64,000 nt of DNA, taken from contig NZ_VIRF01000090.1 in the NCBI RefSeq assembly GCF_008107685.1, forward strand, positions 1-64,000, given 5' to 3'. Shown one piece after another: positions 40,950 to 49,703 of the stretch (its first letter is position 1; each line of letters starts with the position of its first letter). Under the pieces are notes generated by a model that did no database searches, was not told the DNA's origin, and saw only the letters and a program-made list of their open reading frames with translations. A program made the position numbers and the translations under genes. Source of the stretch: Novosphingobium sp. BW1 (GTDB lineage: Bacteria > Pseudomonadota > Alphaproteobacteria > Sphingomonadales > Sphingomonadaceae).

Positions 40950-43334
40950 ATGGCACGAGCCCCATTCACCTGTCGTCGCACGGCCAGCGCCGTGATTGCC
41001 CTTGCCACTGGCCTGACCTTGGGCCTTGGCAACGCCCATGCGCAAAACGGCGCGCAGGAGACAGGCGAAGTTCACGCCCCCGAGATCATCGTGACCGCAC
41101 AATTTCGCGAGCAGCGCCTGCAGGACACCCCTATCGCGATCACCGCGACGAGCGGCGACGAACTGGCCGCCAAGAGCGTCGACAGCGTCACCGACCTCAC
41201 GGCCATCGCCCCCAACGTGAACCTGTCCGAGGCGACCGGCCTCAATGGCAGCGCGGTCCAGGCCTACATCCGCGGCATCGGCCAGAACGATTCCAGCTTC
41301 GCGCTCGAACCGGGCGTGGGCATCTACATCGACGATGTCTACTACGGCACCACTTTCGGCGCGATCCTCGACCTCAACGACCTTGACCGCGTTGAAGTCC
41401 TGCGCGGGCCGCAGGGGACGCTATCGGGCAAGAACTCGATCGGCGGCTCGATCAAGCTGTTCAGCCGCAAGCCCGACGAGGTCAGCGACGGCTTCGTTGA
41501 GGCGACGACCGGCAGCTACGGCCGCATCGACTTGCGCGCCAGCGCCGGCTTCACCATCACCGAAGGCCTCTACGCCCGTATTTCAGGCGTTTCGAAACAC
41601 ACCGACGGCTTCTTCAAACTCTACGATTACGGCTGTCTCAACCCCGATTCCGGCATTGCCCCAACGGTTGGCGGCGGCGATTGCCAGACCGGCACCGAGG
41701 GCGGCGTCGATGTTCAGGGCGGACGCCTCGCGCTGCGCTATGCCCCTGCCGGATCGAGCCTCGAGATCAACCTCATCGGCGACTACGCGATGAACAAGTC
41801 CGAGCAGGTCGCGACCAAGCTGCTTTACGCCAATTCGGGCGACATCCGCTCCTACGACGCCGCCGACCCGATGGGCGGCGTGCCCTTCGACAGCCGCTTC
41901 CTGACAGGGCCCAAGTCCTACTCGAGCTACGCCAATTACGCCTCGGGCGGCAACTACACGACGATCTTCGGCACGCCCCTGCAGATCGCGCCCGGCACCT
42001 TCGACACCAGCCCGCAGAGCACGGCGAAGAGCTGGGGTGTGGCCGGCACGGTGGACTTCGAGCTGACCGACTTCCTCGCCGTCAAGTCGATCACCGCCTA
42101 CCGTGAGGCAAGCGGCACGTCGGGCATCGATCTTGACGGCTCGCCGCTCTCGGTTCTCGTCCAGGAGTTCGACTACAAGCACGCCCAGTTTACGCAGGAA
42201 CTGCGCCTGTCCGGGCAGGTCGGCACGTTCGCCGATTTCACCGTGGGTGGGTACTACTACGACGCGGACGACAACATCGCCGGACGCTCGATGATCCCGA
42301 CCGCGATGTTCGACTTCCTTCAGGACGATCCGATCTCGAACCGCAGCGTCTCGGCCTTCGCGCACTCCGAATTCCACCTCACGCCCGATCTCAACGTGAT
42401 TGCGGGGATCCGCTACACCGACGACAAGAAGACCTACCAGTTCACCCGCCGCAATCCGGACGGTTCGCTGCCCTCGGGTATTCCGCTGACGACCAACTTC
42501 CTGATTGCCGGGCTCGACGGCCAGGTCGGCACCTTCGAAGGATCGCGCACCGACTACCGCCTCGGTGTCAACTACCGCTTTGCCCCCGAGCTCATGGTCT
42601 ATGCCCAGATCGCAACCGGCTATAAGGGCGGCGGCATCAACCCGCGTCCCTATACGCCCGACCAGATCGTGCCCTTCGATCCCGAAACGCTCACCACCTA
42701 CGAAGCGGGCTTCAAGTCGGACCTGTTGAACAACCGCGTGCGCTTCAACGGCACGTTCTTCTTCAACCGCTACAAGGATCTCCAGATCAACCGCTACTTC
42801 TGCCCGGAAAGCGTGAGCCCGACCTGCTCGCAGCCGGCCAATGCGGGCGATGCGGATGTCTGGGGCCTGGAGGCCGAGCTCTTCGCCGAGCCCATCGACC
42901 ACCTCACCATCGATGGCGCGATGGGTTATCTCAACTTTGACTACACCCGCGTCGATCCCACGACCTTCGTCGAAGAGGACATGGACGCCCCCTTCAACCC
43001 GAGCTGGCAGCTGAGCGCTGGCATGCAGTACAAGGCGGAGCTGGGCGACGGCATCGGCACGCTCACACCGCGCATCGACTGGACCTACCAGTCCTCGTTC
43101 TACTTCAACTCGGTCAACAACCCGGACAACCTGATCGGTTCGCGCAGCCTCTTCAACCTGCGCCTGACCTATGTTTCGGACGACGAGGACTGGCAGGTCA
43201 GCACCGGCATCACCAACCTGTTCGACAAGTTCTATTACACCGGCGTCAGCGAGAACGTGCAAAACTACGGCGTGAACACCGGTTCGGTCGGGCGTCCGCG
43301 CGAATGGTTCCTTTCGGTCCGCCGCTCTTTCTGA
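40950..43334 (+). CDS. TonB-dependent outer-membrane receptor, second copy
   Basis: A 794-residue receptor. A signal peptide ends near GNAHAQN (residue 32), then the plug with EIIVTAQFREQRLQDTPIAI, GIGQNDSSFALEPGVGIYID and VEVLRGPQGTLSGKNSIGGS, then the barrel, ending FLSVRRSF with terminal phenylalanine. It is a close paralogue of the receptor at 24768, differing mainly in the extracellular loops, so a related but different dimer is likely imported. ATG follows GAGGGAGAGG. It is driven from regulon site c and followed by a DoxX-like gene. Confidence 0.9.
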   Translation: MARAPFTCRRTASAVIALATGLTLGLGNAHAQNGAQETGEVHAPEIIVTAQFREQRLQDTPIAITATSGDELAAKSVDSVTDLTAIAPNVNLSEATGLNGSAVQAYIRGIGQNDSSFALEPGVGIYIDDVYYGTTFGAILDLNDLDRVEVLRGPQGTLSGKNSIGGSIKLFSRKPDEVSDGFVEATTGSYGRIDLRASAGFTITEGLYARISGVSKHTDGFFKLYDYGCLNPDSGIAPTVGGGDCQTGTEGGVDVQGGRLALRYAPAGSSLEINLIGDYAMNKSEQVATKLLYANSGDIRSYDAADPMGGVPFDSRFLTGPKSYSSYANYASGGNYTTIFGTPLQIAPGTFDTSPQSTAKSWGVAGTVDFELTDFLAVKSITAYREASGTSGIDLDGSPLSVLVQEFDYKHAQFTQELRLSGQVGTFADFTVGGYYYDADDNIAGRSMIPTAMFDFLQDDPISNRSVSAFAHSEFHLTPDLNVIAGIRYTDDKKTYQFTRRNPDGSLPSGIPLTTNFLIAGLDGQVGTFEGSRTDYRLGVNYRFAPELMVYAQIATGYKGGGINPRPYTPDQIVPFDPETLTTYEAGFKSDLLNNRVRFNGTFFFNRYKDLQINRYFCPESVSPTCSQPANAGDADVWGLEAELFAEPIDHLTIDGAMGYLNFDYTRVDPTTFVEEDMDAPFNPSWQLSAGMQYKAELGDGIGTLTPRIDWTYQSSFYFNSVNNPDNLIGSRSLFNLRLTYVSDDEDWQVSTGITNLFDKFYYTGVSENVQNYGVNTGSVGRPREWFLSVRRSF

Positions 43335-43383
43335 GCGCGGCCCCGACCGTTCAAGACGCGCCGAAAAAGGAGAGGATAAAGCG

Positions 43384-43800
43384 ATGCGCGCGCTCTACCA
43401 CGCCAGCCGCTGGATATTCGGATTATGGTACCTGTTCTCGGGGGTGGAGTACTTCACCCCCTTCGAACTCCAGCCGCTCGGCAATACGCCGCTCGGCCAG
43501 GAATTCACGCTGGCGCTTATCCACTCCGGGCTGTTCGCCTGGATCAAGGTGGCCGAGATCGCGATTGCCGTCCTCGTCCTCGCCAACCGCATGATGCCGC
43601 TCGTTGCGGCCGCAGCGGTGCCACTGACAGTGGTCATCGCCTACTGGAACTTCGCGCTGGAATGGGGCGTCGTCGAAGTCATCTTCGGCGCGCTGACGAT
43701 CTTCTTCAATGCGGTCCTGCTCTGGCCCTACCGAGCCTATTACCGACCGATGCTCACCGCCTGGCGCGGGGACGGAGACTTCTCGCTCTCACTCGACTGA
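43384..43800 (+). CDS. DoxX-like small membrane protein
   Basis: A 138-residue protein with four hydrophobic segments; SRWIFGLWYLFSGVEYFTPF begins it and AYWNFALEWGVVEVIFGALT is in the third and fourth segments, as in the DoxX/DUF6041 group. Such proteins are often found with oxidoreductases, but a precise role is not known. It lies 49 bp after the TonB receptor, and GGAGAGG precedes the ATG. Its last 61 bp overlap the end of the MFS gene on the other strand. Confidence 0.72.
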   Translation: MRALYHASRWIFGLWYLFSGVEYFTPFELQPLGNTPLGQEFTLALIHSGLFAWIKVAEIAIAVLVLANRMMPLVAAAAVPLTVVIAYWNFALEWGVVEVIFGALTIFFNAVLLWPYRAYYRPMLTAWRGDGDFSLSLD

Positions 43801-45035
43801 GCGGGAGGACGCGCTGCCCGTCGGACGACGGGCAGCAGTATCGTGAGGCCCAGACACAAGGCCACGGGCAGCGCGGCGAAAGCAAAGAATAACGCAACCC
43901 CTACATTGCCCTCGACGACCGCAGCGCCCAGCAAGGGGCCACCAATGGCGCCGATCCGGGCCACCGCAACGGCAAGACCAATCAAGCTGGAGAGCAGGCG
44001 CGCCGGGACGAGGCCCGAGGCCACCGCCAGGATCGCGACGTGCACGCCGGAGATGCCGCCTCCCGCAATCAGCAGAAGGATACCCCAGCCCAAGCGCGTG
44101 GGCGGTACGATACCGAAGGCAAGGAGCGCCAGAGCAATCGCGCCGTAACTTGTCGCCAACACCACCGTCACCCGCCCACCGTCGAGCATGCGGGCGAGCA
44201 GGAGCCCGATGACCATTCCTCCGAATTGGAGGAGCGAGACCGCATGGGCCGCCGTCTCCAGCGTGAAGCCGGCTTCCGGCAGGATCGTGGGCACCCAGGA
44301 ATTGATGTAGTAGAGCGCCGCGGCGTTGACTCCATAAAGCACGCAGATGAGCGCGGTGGTGTAGAAGATGGGCCGTCGGAGCAGCTGCACAAGTGGCGCT
44401 CCTGAACCTGCCCTCTCCTCGACATCACCTGCGACCGCCGGGCATTCGGACAAGGCCATCCAGAGGAGGCCCAGCAGTAGCAAAGTCACCAGTCCCGGAA
44501 GGATGAAGATCGCCTGCCAGCCGAACGCGGCAACGAGCGGTGATACCACCAGTCCCGATCCGGCCGCGCCAAGTGGAATGGCCATCGAGACGATCGTCAT
44601 CGTGCTCGCCCGCCGCCCGGGTAGCGCCAGTTCGGCGCTGAGCGCGGTGACGTTGGGCAGGCACGCGCCGAGGGCAAGACCGGTGAGGAGGCGCCAGGCG
44701 GTAAAGGCCTCGACACTCTGACCCGTGGCCGTGCCGAAGGTCGCCAAGGCCAGCACCGGCATCGCGATGAGGATCACACGGCGACGCCCGAAACGATCTC
44801 CCAGCGGCGCAAGCCCCACCGCGCCAAGGCCCAGGCCCAACAAAACGGCGGAGAGCGCGAGACCGAAGGTTTCGGGCGCATGGCCATAGGCCTGGACCAG
44901 ATGCGGGACGGCGAGCGGCATCGCGGTCAGGTCATAGCCGTCAAGCAGCATGACCGCCCCGCACAGGATCAGTGATGTCCAGCGCGCGCGGCGGGAAAGC
45001 GCGGGCGCGTCATCCGGCAAGACAGCCGCGCTCAT
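43740..45035 (-). CDS. MFS transporter, aromatic acid:H+ symporter (AAHS) type
   Basis: A 431-residue transporter with about 12 membrane segments. VMLLDGYDLTAMPLAVPHLV in TM1 has the DGYD signature of PcaK/VanK-type aromatic acid symporters, and PLGDRFGRRRVILIA is MFS motif A. It probably takes an aromatic acid product across the inner membrane. ATG at 45035 overlaps the stop of the upstream frameshifted NTF2-like gene. It is the last gene of the minus-strand operon that starts at 46553, under regulon site d. Confidence 0.85.
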   Translation of the reverse strand: MSAAVLPDDAPALSRRARWTSLILCGAVMLLDGYDLTAMPLAVPHLVQAYGHAPETFGLALSAVLLGLGLGAVGLAPLGDRFGRRRVILIAMPVLALATFGTATGQSVEAFTAWRLLTGLALGACLPNVTALSAELALPGRRASTMTIVSMAIPLGAAGSGLVVSPLVAAFGWQAIFILPGLVTLLLLGLLWMALSECPAVAGDVEERAGSGAPLVQLLRRPIFYTTALICVLYGVNAAALYYINSWVPTILPEAGFTLETAAHAVSLLQFGGMVIGLLLARMLDGGRVTVVLATSYGAIALALLAFGIVPPTRLGWGILLLIAGGGISGVHVAILAVASGLVPARLLSSLIGLAVAVARIGAIGGPLLGAAVVEGNVGVALFFAFAALPVALCLGLTILLPVVRRAARPPAQSSESEKSPSPRQAVSIGR

Positions 45036-45939
45036 CGCCCCTGCCCCTGCCCCTGCGTGTCCCAAGGCGAGGGCATGTAGTAGGGCACGGTGATGAAATT
45101 CGCCTCGACCTGCCGGATCGCGCCCGCCTCGATCTTGAATACTTCGGAGAGATAGAACGTGGGTGGGCGGCGGATATGCGATTCCACTTCGGTCCCGTCG
45201 GTCAGGGTATAGCGCTCCAGCACGCCGCGATGGTCGATGAAGCCATGCGCCATGACCAGCCCGCGCTCCACATCGACAAGCGGGAAACGGCGCGCGCGCA
45301 GGCGATCATCGTAACGGTACCAGCCAAGGCGAAACTGCGCTTCGCAGCCAAGTTTCGCGATAGGCAGCATGAAGGCGGGATTGTTGGTCGTCTGCGTCCC
45401 GTTCTCTACCCGCTGGCAATCGGGGTGAAAGGCGGTGAAGAGCTGTCCGTCGTTCTGCTCAAGCGTCGCAAAATAGCCGTTGGCCAGGGTGAGTAGCCGT
45501 TCGCGGCTCACCCGCTCGGCCTCGGGCACGAATGCCTCCATGACCGGCTTGGCCTCGAACTTGGGATCTGGGAAATGCAAGGCTTCGTCGCGCTGGCGCA
45601 CGACGATCAGTTCGGCCTCGCAGACCTCGCCCGCTGTGGTCACGCCAAGGCGCAGCGCGGCAGCCGATTCATCGCCGCTCTCGATCACCGTCGTGAACAA
45701 ACCGATCTGCCCCGTCTCAGGATCGCAAAAACGAAAATCGTACGCCCCCGACCGGTTATCGTCGCCCACAGCCCATCGCCCGGAACCAGCGCGACGTTGT
45801 TCTCGGTGTGGAAGACATCGCGCGCGCCATCACCCGCCCATGCCACCTGCGCCGGATCATGCGCGTCTAGGGCAGACAGATACCGGTCGAGCACGGCGTA
45901 GAGCGCGGCACGATCAAGCCGTGGCGAAAGGCCGCTCAC
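45032..45939 (-). pseudogene. Two-domain NTF2-like protein, frameshifted
   Basis: Two frames together make one NTF2-like protein of about 302 residues. The N-terminal frame starts with GTG at 45939 (overlapping the upstream stop) and runs through ARDVFHTENNVALVPGDGLW. The C-terminal frame resumes at AYDFRFCDPETGQIGLFTTV and goes on to the stop at 45032. They are joined if one G is added to the G5 run (plus-strand C5 at 45745-45749). The C-terminal half has GYFATLEQNDGQLFTAFHPD and NGTQTTNNPAFM typical of SnoaL-like domains. Either a broken gene or a homopolymer sequencing error. Confidence 0.75.
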
Positions 45940-46553
45940 GCCCCCTTCTCCACCAGCGCATCGCCGTAATGAAAGGGTGGCACGAAAACCTCGGGAAACG
46001 CCTCGTATTCGACCGTAGGGGGAAGGTCCGGCTCGAGCCCGTCGATCTTGCGCAGAAGCGGGATGCCCCCCTCGTTCAGGCCCTTGTCGTACTCGCAATA
46101 GAAGGTGATGAAGCCATGGAGCGAGGCGATGTGCCAGGCTCCGTCCTCGCGCACGTACCTGTTTTCGTACGTCGCCTCCCCCCAGCGTGCGACCCCGCCC
46201 AGCCAGGCGATCTGGATGAAGGTGCGCCAGCGCGCCTTTGCCATATCTCCCTCGACATGGATCACGGGCTGGAGCTGCATGTGGTTGAACAATGCGCCGC
46301 GCTCGTAAGGCGGCAGGGCATGAAGATAGGCCCGCACCCGCTCACGCCCGACATAGACGCCGCGCCCTGCGATCTCGAGCGTACCCTCGCCAGCGAACAG
46401 GTCCGCGGCCTTGTCCCACAGCCCCTTGTCGACATAGTATCCATACATCGCCTGGAGATTGGCGATCTCGGTCCAGTCGCGCGCGGCACGTGCTTCTTCG
46501 CGCAGCTGCGCCACCTCGGCCCGCAACTGGGCAATTGCCGGATCCTGATCCAT
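45936..46553 (-). CDS. NTF2/SnoaL-like protein related to the LdpA-type candidate
   Basis: A 205-residue protein with an N-terminal coiled-coil-like helix (IAQLRAEVAQLREEARAARD) followed by a SnoaL-like domain: IANLQAMYGYYVDKGLWDKA, then EGTLEIAGRGVYVGRERVRA. The architecture is the same as in the 237-residue protein at 6075, so it may also be a cofactorless lyase for a dimer. It is the first gene of the minus-strand operon that ends with the MFS transporter and is divergent from the aldehyde dehydrogenase across site d. The reaction is unknown. Confidence 0.78.
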   Translation of the reverse strand: MDQDPAIAQLRAEVAQLREEARAARDWTEIANLQAMYGYYVDKGLWDKAADLFAGEGTLEIAGRGVYVGRERVRAYLHALPPYERGALFNHMQLQPVIHVEGDMAKARWRTFIQIAWLGGVARWGEATYENRYVREDGAWHIASLHGFITFYCEYDKGLNEGGIPLLRKIDGLEPDLPPTVEYEAFPEVFVPPFHYGDALVEKGA

Positions 46554-46643
46554 GCGGCCTCTCTCCTCTCCCGAGCCCTCCTCCCACGCCTGAAGATGCC
46601 AGATCGGCTTCCTCGAAACGCGTTTTGGGCGTTGCGCCCCATC

Positions 46644-46657
46644 GTAACGTTCGTTAT
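46644..46657. promoter_or_regulatory. Regulon palindrome site d, GTAACGTTCGTTAT
   Basis: A full match to RTAACRNTCGTTAY in the divergent region between the NTF2-like operon (minus, 46553) and the aldehyde dehydrogenase (plus, 46736). TTGCGC at 46632-46637 may be the plus-strand -35. Confidence 0.8.
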
Positions 46658-46735
46658 TATTTTAGCAAGAGACGCGCACTCTCCGGCATCATCGCCGGAT
46701 CGCAAGCCTTGCGCAAATGGAAGAGGACACCTGCA

Positions 46736-48208
46736 ATGACTCCTGAAGGCGTGGATATCCGCAACCCCGAGAAACTCTACATCGGTGGCAGCTGGATCGA
46801 ATCAACCGGTACCCAACGCTTCGAACTCGTCTCGCCCAACAGCGAGGAGGTGATCGGCGTGGTTGCCGACGCGACAAGTGCAGACATGGACAAGGCCGTT
46901 GCCGCCGCGCGCGAAGCTTTCGACACCGGCCCCTGGCCGCAGATGAGCCCGGCCGAACGCGGCGCCGCCGTCCTGCGCTGGGCCGAGGAACTGGAAAAGC
47001 GCGAAGCCGAACTGTGCGCCTGCTGGACCGCGCAGGTCGGCGGCCTTTCCAGCTTTGCCCCGCAGATGCACGGCGGCGCGACCGCGACAATCAAGTTTAT
47101 CGCTTCGCTCGGCACGGACTTCGAGTTCGTCGTGCGCCGCCCCAGCCAGATGGTCGACACCGCGCTTGTCGCCTACGAGCCGGTCGGGGTTGCGGCCTGC
47201 ATCGCGCCCTGGAATGCGCCTTACGGCATTCTCTCCAGCAAGGTCGCTTATGCGCTGGTTGCAGGCTGCACGGTCATCATGAAGCCCTCGCCCGAAACCC
47301 CGCTCGAAGCCTATATCATGGCCGAGGCGGCGGAAGCTGCGGGTATCCCGGCGGGCGTCGTCAACCTGGTGTGCGGCGGGCGCGACGCCTCCGACCACCT
47401 CGTCAACAACCCCGGCATCGACAAGGTCAGCTTCACCGGTTCCACCATCGCGGGCAAACGCATCGGCGAGGTCTGCGCGGGCCGCGTCGCGCGCTGCACG
47501 CTGGAACTGGGCGGCAAGTCGGCCGCTATCGTGCGCGACGATTTCCCGATCGAGGCTGCCGCCGCCATCCTGGGCAATACGATCACCGTGATGAGCGGGC
47601 AGGTCTGCGCCATGCTGAGCCGCGCAATCGTGACCAAATCGCGCCACGACGAACTGGCCGACGCCATCGCCAAGGTCATGCAGGGCGTGAAGATCGGGGC
47701 CAGCACGGCGCCCGACACGCAGCTTGGTCCTCTGGCCATGAAGCGCCAGCTCGAACGCGTCGAGGACTACATCGCCATCGGCAAGCAGGAAGGCGCAGAC
47801 CTCGTTACGGGTGGTAACCGGCCCACCACGATGAACAAGGGCTACTTCCTCGAGCCCACCCTCTTTGCCAATGTCGACAACACCAGCCGTATAGCACAGG
47901 AAGAGATCTTCGGCCCGGTCCTGAGTCTCATCCCGGCCGAGGACGAAGAGGACGCGATCCGCATTGCCAACGAAAGCGCCTTCGGCCTCAACGGCTCTGT
48001 CCTGACCAATGACCACGAAGCGGCCTACCGCATCGGGCGCAAGGTGCGCGCGGGCGGGTTCGGCCAGAACGGCATGCGCCTCGAATTCGGCCTGCCCTTC
48101 GGTGGCTTCAAGCAGTCGGGCATCGGCCGCGAGGGCGGCTCGGAAGGTCTCTACTCCTTCCTCGAGAGCAAGACGATGCTGCTCGACGGCATGCCCTCGC
48201 AGCTGTGA
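46736..48208 (+). CDS. NAD(P)-dependent aldehyde dehydrogenase
   Basis: A 490-residue ALDH: APWNAPYGILSSKVAYALVA for the cofactor site, general base E in LELGGKSAAIV and catalytic cysteine in MSGQVCAMLSR. The C-terminal part has LPFGGFKQSGIGREGG. It resembles the phenylacetaldehyde/vanillin-type ALDHs. In its regulon it may oxidise vanillin-type aldehydes released by the dioxygenase at 39132 or the GMC product. ATG at 46736 follows AAGAGGA. Its stop overlaps the GTG of the next NTF2-like gene. Confidence 0.87.
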   Translation: MTPEGVDIRNPEKLYIGGSWIESTGTQRFELVSPNSEEVIGVVADATSADMDKAVAAAREAFDTGPWPQMSPAERGAAVLRWAEELEKREAELCACWTAQVGGLSSFAPQMHGGATATIKFIASLGTDFEFVVRRPSQMVDTALVAYEPVGVAACIAPWNAPYGILSSKVAYALVAGCTVIMKPSPETPLEAYIMAEAAEAAGIPAGVVNLVCGGRDASDHLVNNPGIDKVSFTGSTIAGKRIGEVCAGRVARCTLELGGKSAAIVRDDFPIEAAAAILGNTITVMSGQVCAMLSRAIVTKSRHDELADAIAKVMQGVKIGASTAPDTQLGPLAMKRQLERVEDYIAIGKQEGADLVTGGNRPTTMNKGYFLEPTLFANVDNTSRIAQEEIFGPVLSLIPAEDEEDAIRIANESAFGLNGSVLTNDHEAAYRIGRKVRAGGFGQNGMRLEFGLPFGGFKQSGIGREGGSEGLYSFLESKTMLLDGMPSQL

Positions 48209-48642
48209 GCGCTTTGGCCGCGCCGATGCCGTTGTGCGAAGCGGACTACCTTCGTTACGTGGAGGCCTTCAACGCGCGCGATTACGCCGCGTTGGAGACC
48301 TTCTTCACCAACGACTTCGTGCTGGAAAACGCAGGTTTTGCGGTGCGCGGCAAGCCCGCGTTCCGCGAATTCTACGGCTTCTTCCACGAATACTGCCGCG
48401 AAACCGTGGACTTTCGCGGATTCTATCCCGGCGCCGAAGGCTTCGTCGGCCATGTCCTCATCACCTTCGAGGGGCTGAAGGACCTCACCAAGGAGGTACT
48501 GGACGCGCGTGGATTGTCCGGCATGGCGCGCGTACCGAAAGGGGCGCAGGTCGAGGTCGAATTCCTCATCCTCTACAAGGTGAACGCCGCTGGCCTCATC
48601 CACCGCATCAAGGGCGCTGTCTGGGAGCCGGAACGCCCCTGA
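48205..48642 (+). CDS. NTF2/SnoaL-like protein
   Basis: A 145-residue protein. YVEAFNARDYAALETFFTND and FREFYGFFHEYCRETVDFRG are shared in form with the gene at 53420, so the two are paralogues. GTG at 48205 overlaps the aldehyde dehydrogenase stop (GTGA), so it is translationally coupled with it. The fold suggests a small isomerase, dehydratase or lyase. The substrate is not known. Confidence 0.76.
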   Translation: MSALAAPMPLCEADYLRYVEAFNARDYAALETFFTNDFVLENAGFAVRGKPAFREFYGFFHEYCRETVDFRGFYPGAEGFVGHVLITFEGLKDLTKEVLDARGLSGMARVPKGAQVEVEFLILYKVNAAGLIHRIKGAVWEPERP

Positions 48643-48797
48643 ACCGATACGGGCGCCCCTCGCCGGCGCCTTGCAGGGCTGGCGCTCCATGACCACATCA
48701 CGCCGCGACAGGCTCGATCCAAGAGCTTGGCGCGGCTTTGTTTTCCCGCATAATAGGGCCGTCACGACCACCCTCAAGAGCGGGAAAGGAGCGGGAC

Positions 48798-49565
48798 ATG
48801 GCCCGCATTTTCGTCACCGGATCAACGCAAGGCGTCGGCCGCAATGCCATCCAGACCCTGATCGGCAACGGACACGATGTCATCCTCCACGCCCGCTCCA
48901 GGGAGCGCATCAACGCTTTCGGCGCGCTAGCCAACGCCCATACGGTCCTGACCGGCGATCTTGCCAGCCTTGAGGAGGTTCGTGCACTTGCCCGGGCGCT
49001 CAACGAAACGGGCCCTGTGGACGCGATCATTCACAACGGCGGGATCATCGACACGACCCGCGAGGGCATCTTGCGTGTCCTGATGGTGAACGCGATTGCC
49101 CCTTACATGCTCAGCCTCCTGGCCGAGGGCCCTGCGCGCCTGATCTTCACCGGCAGCTCGATGCACTATGGCCACGAGGAAGCGCCCGAAGGCATAGACT
49201 GGCGCGAACGCCGCTGGTCGGGCGCGCGCGCCTATGATGAGAGCAAGATGCTGCTGACCGCCATGGCCAATGGCCTTGCGCGCTACCTTCCCGACACCCT
49301 GTGCCACACTGTCGATCCGGGATGGGTGCCGACCCGCATGGGCGGCGAATCGGCCAGCGATCCCCTCGACGAGGCACACCTCACGCAGTGCTGGCTCGCG
49401 ACCTGTTCGAAAGACGAGGCTGGAGCGGGCGGGGGCTATTGGCACCATATGGAGCGCCGCGAACCCGATCCCAAAACACAGGACACGAAGGTCCAGGACG
49501 CCGTTCTCATGCGCTTTGCCGCACTATCGGGCGTCCCCATGCCCGCCGCTGCGTCGCGCCTTTGA
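48798..49565 (+). CDS. Short-chain dehydrogenase/reductase family protein
   Basis: A 255-residue SDR-like protein: VTGSTQGVGRNA at 6-17, HNGG instead of NNAG at 79-82, S120/S121, and Y146-x3-K150 in ARAYDESK. Such extended members include dehydrogenases and reductases of varied substrates. ATG at 48798 follows AAAGGAGCGGG. It lies 155 bp after the NTF2-like gene and before the diguanylate cyclase. Function unknown. Confidence 0.8.
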   Translation: MARIFVTGSTQGVGRNAIQTLIGNGHDVILHARSRERINAFGALANAHTVLTGDLASLEEVRALARALNETGPVDAIIHNGGIIDTTREGILRVLMVNAIAPYMLSLLAEGPARLIFTGSSMHYGHEEAPEGIDWRERRWSGARAYDESKMLLTAMANGLARYLPDTLCHTVDPGWVPTRMGGESASDPLDEAHLTQCWLATCSKDEAGAGGGYWHHMERREPDPKTQDTKVQDAVLMRFAALSGVPMPAAASRL

Positions 49566-49644
49566 CAGCCCCCTTTTCTAGTTAACGCGAGACGCTTATA
49601 GTGCTGACCTAGATACTTCGCAAAGCTCCGATCTTAGTCCGTTC

Positions 49645-49666
49645 TTAAGTATTCTAGGATACTTAA
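49645..49666. promoter_or_regulatory. 22-bp palindrome upstream of the diguanylate cyclase
   Basis: Arms TTAAGTAT and ATACTTAA (8 bp each) enclose TCTAGG. The region is AT-rich compared with its surroundings and lies 38 bp before the TTG start. It may be a regulator site. It is unlike the 14-bp regulon palindrome. Confidence 0.4.
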
Positions 49667-49703
49667 CACCTCTCCACCACTCCCACGGGTATCCGACCTC
49701 CCA

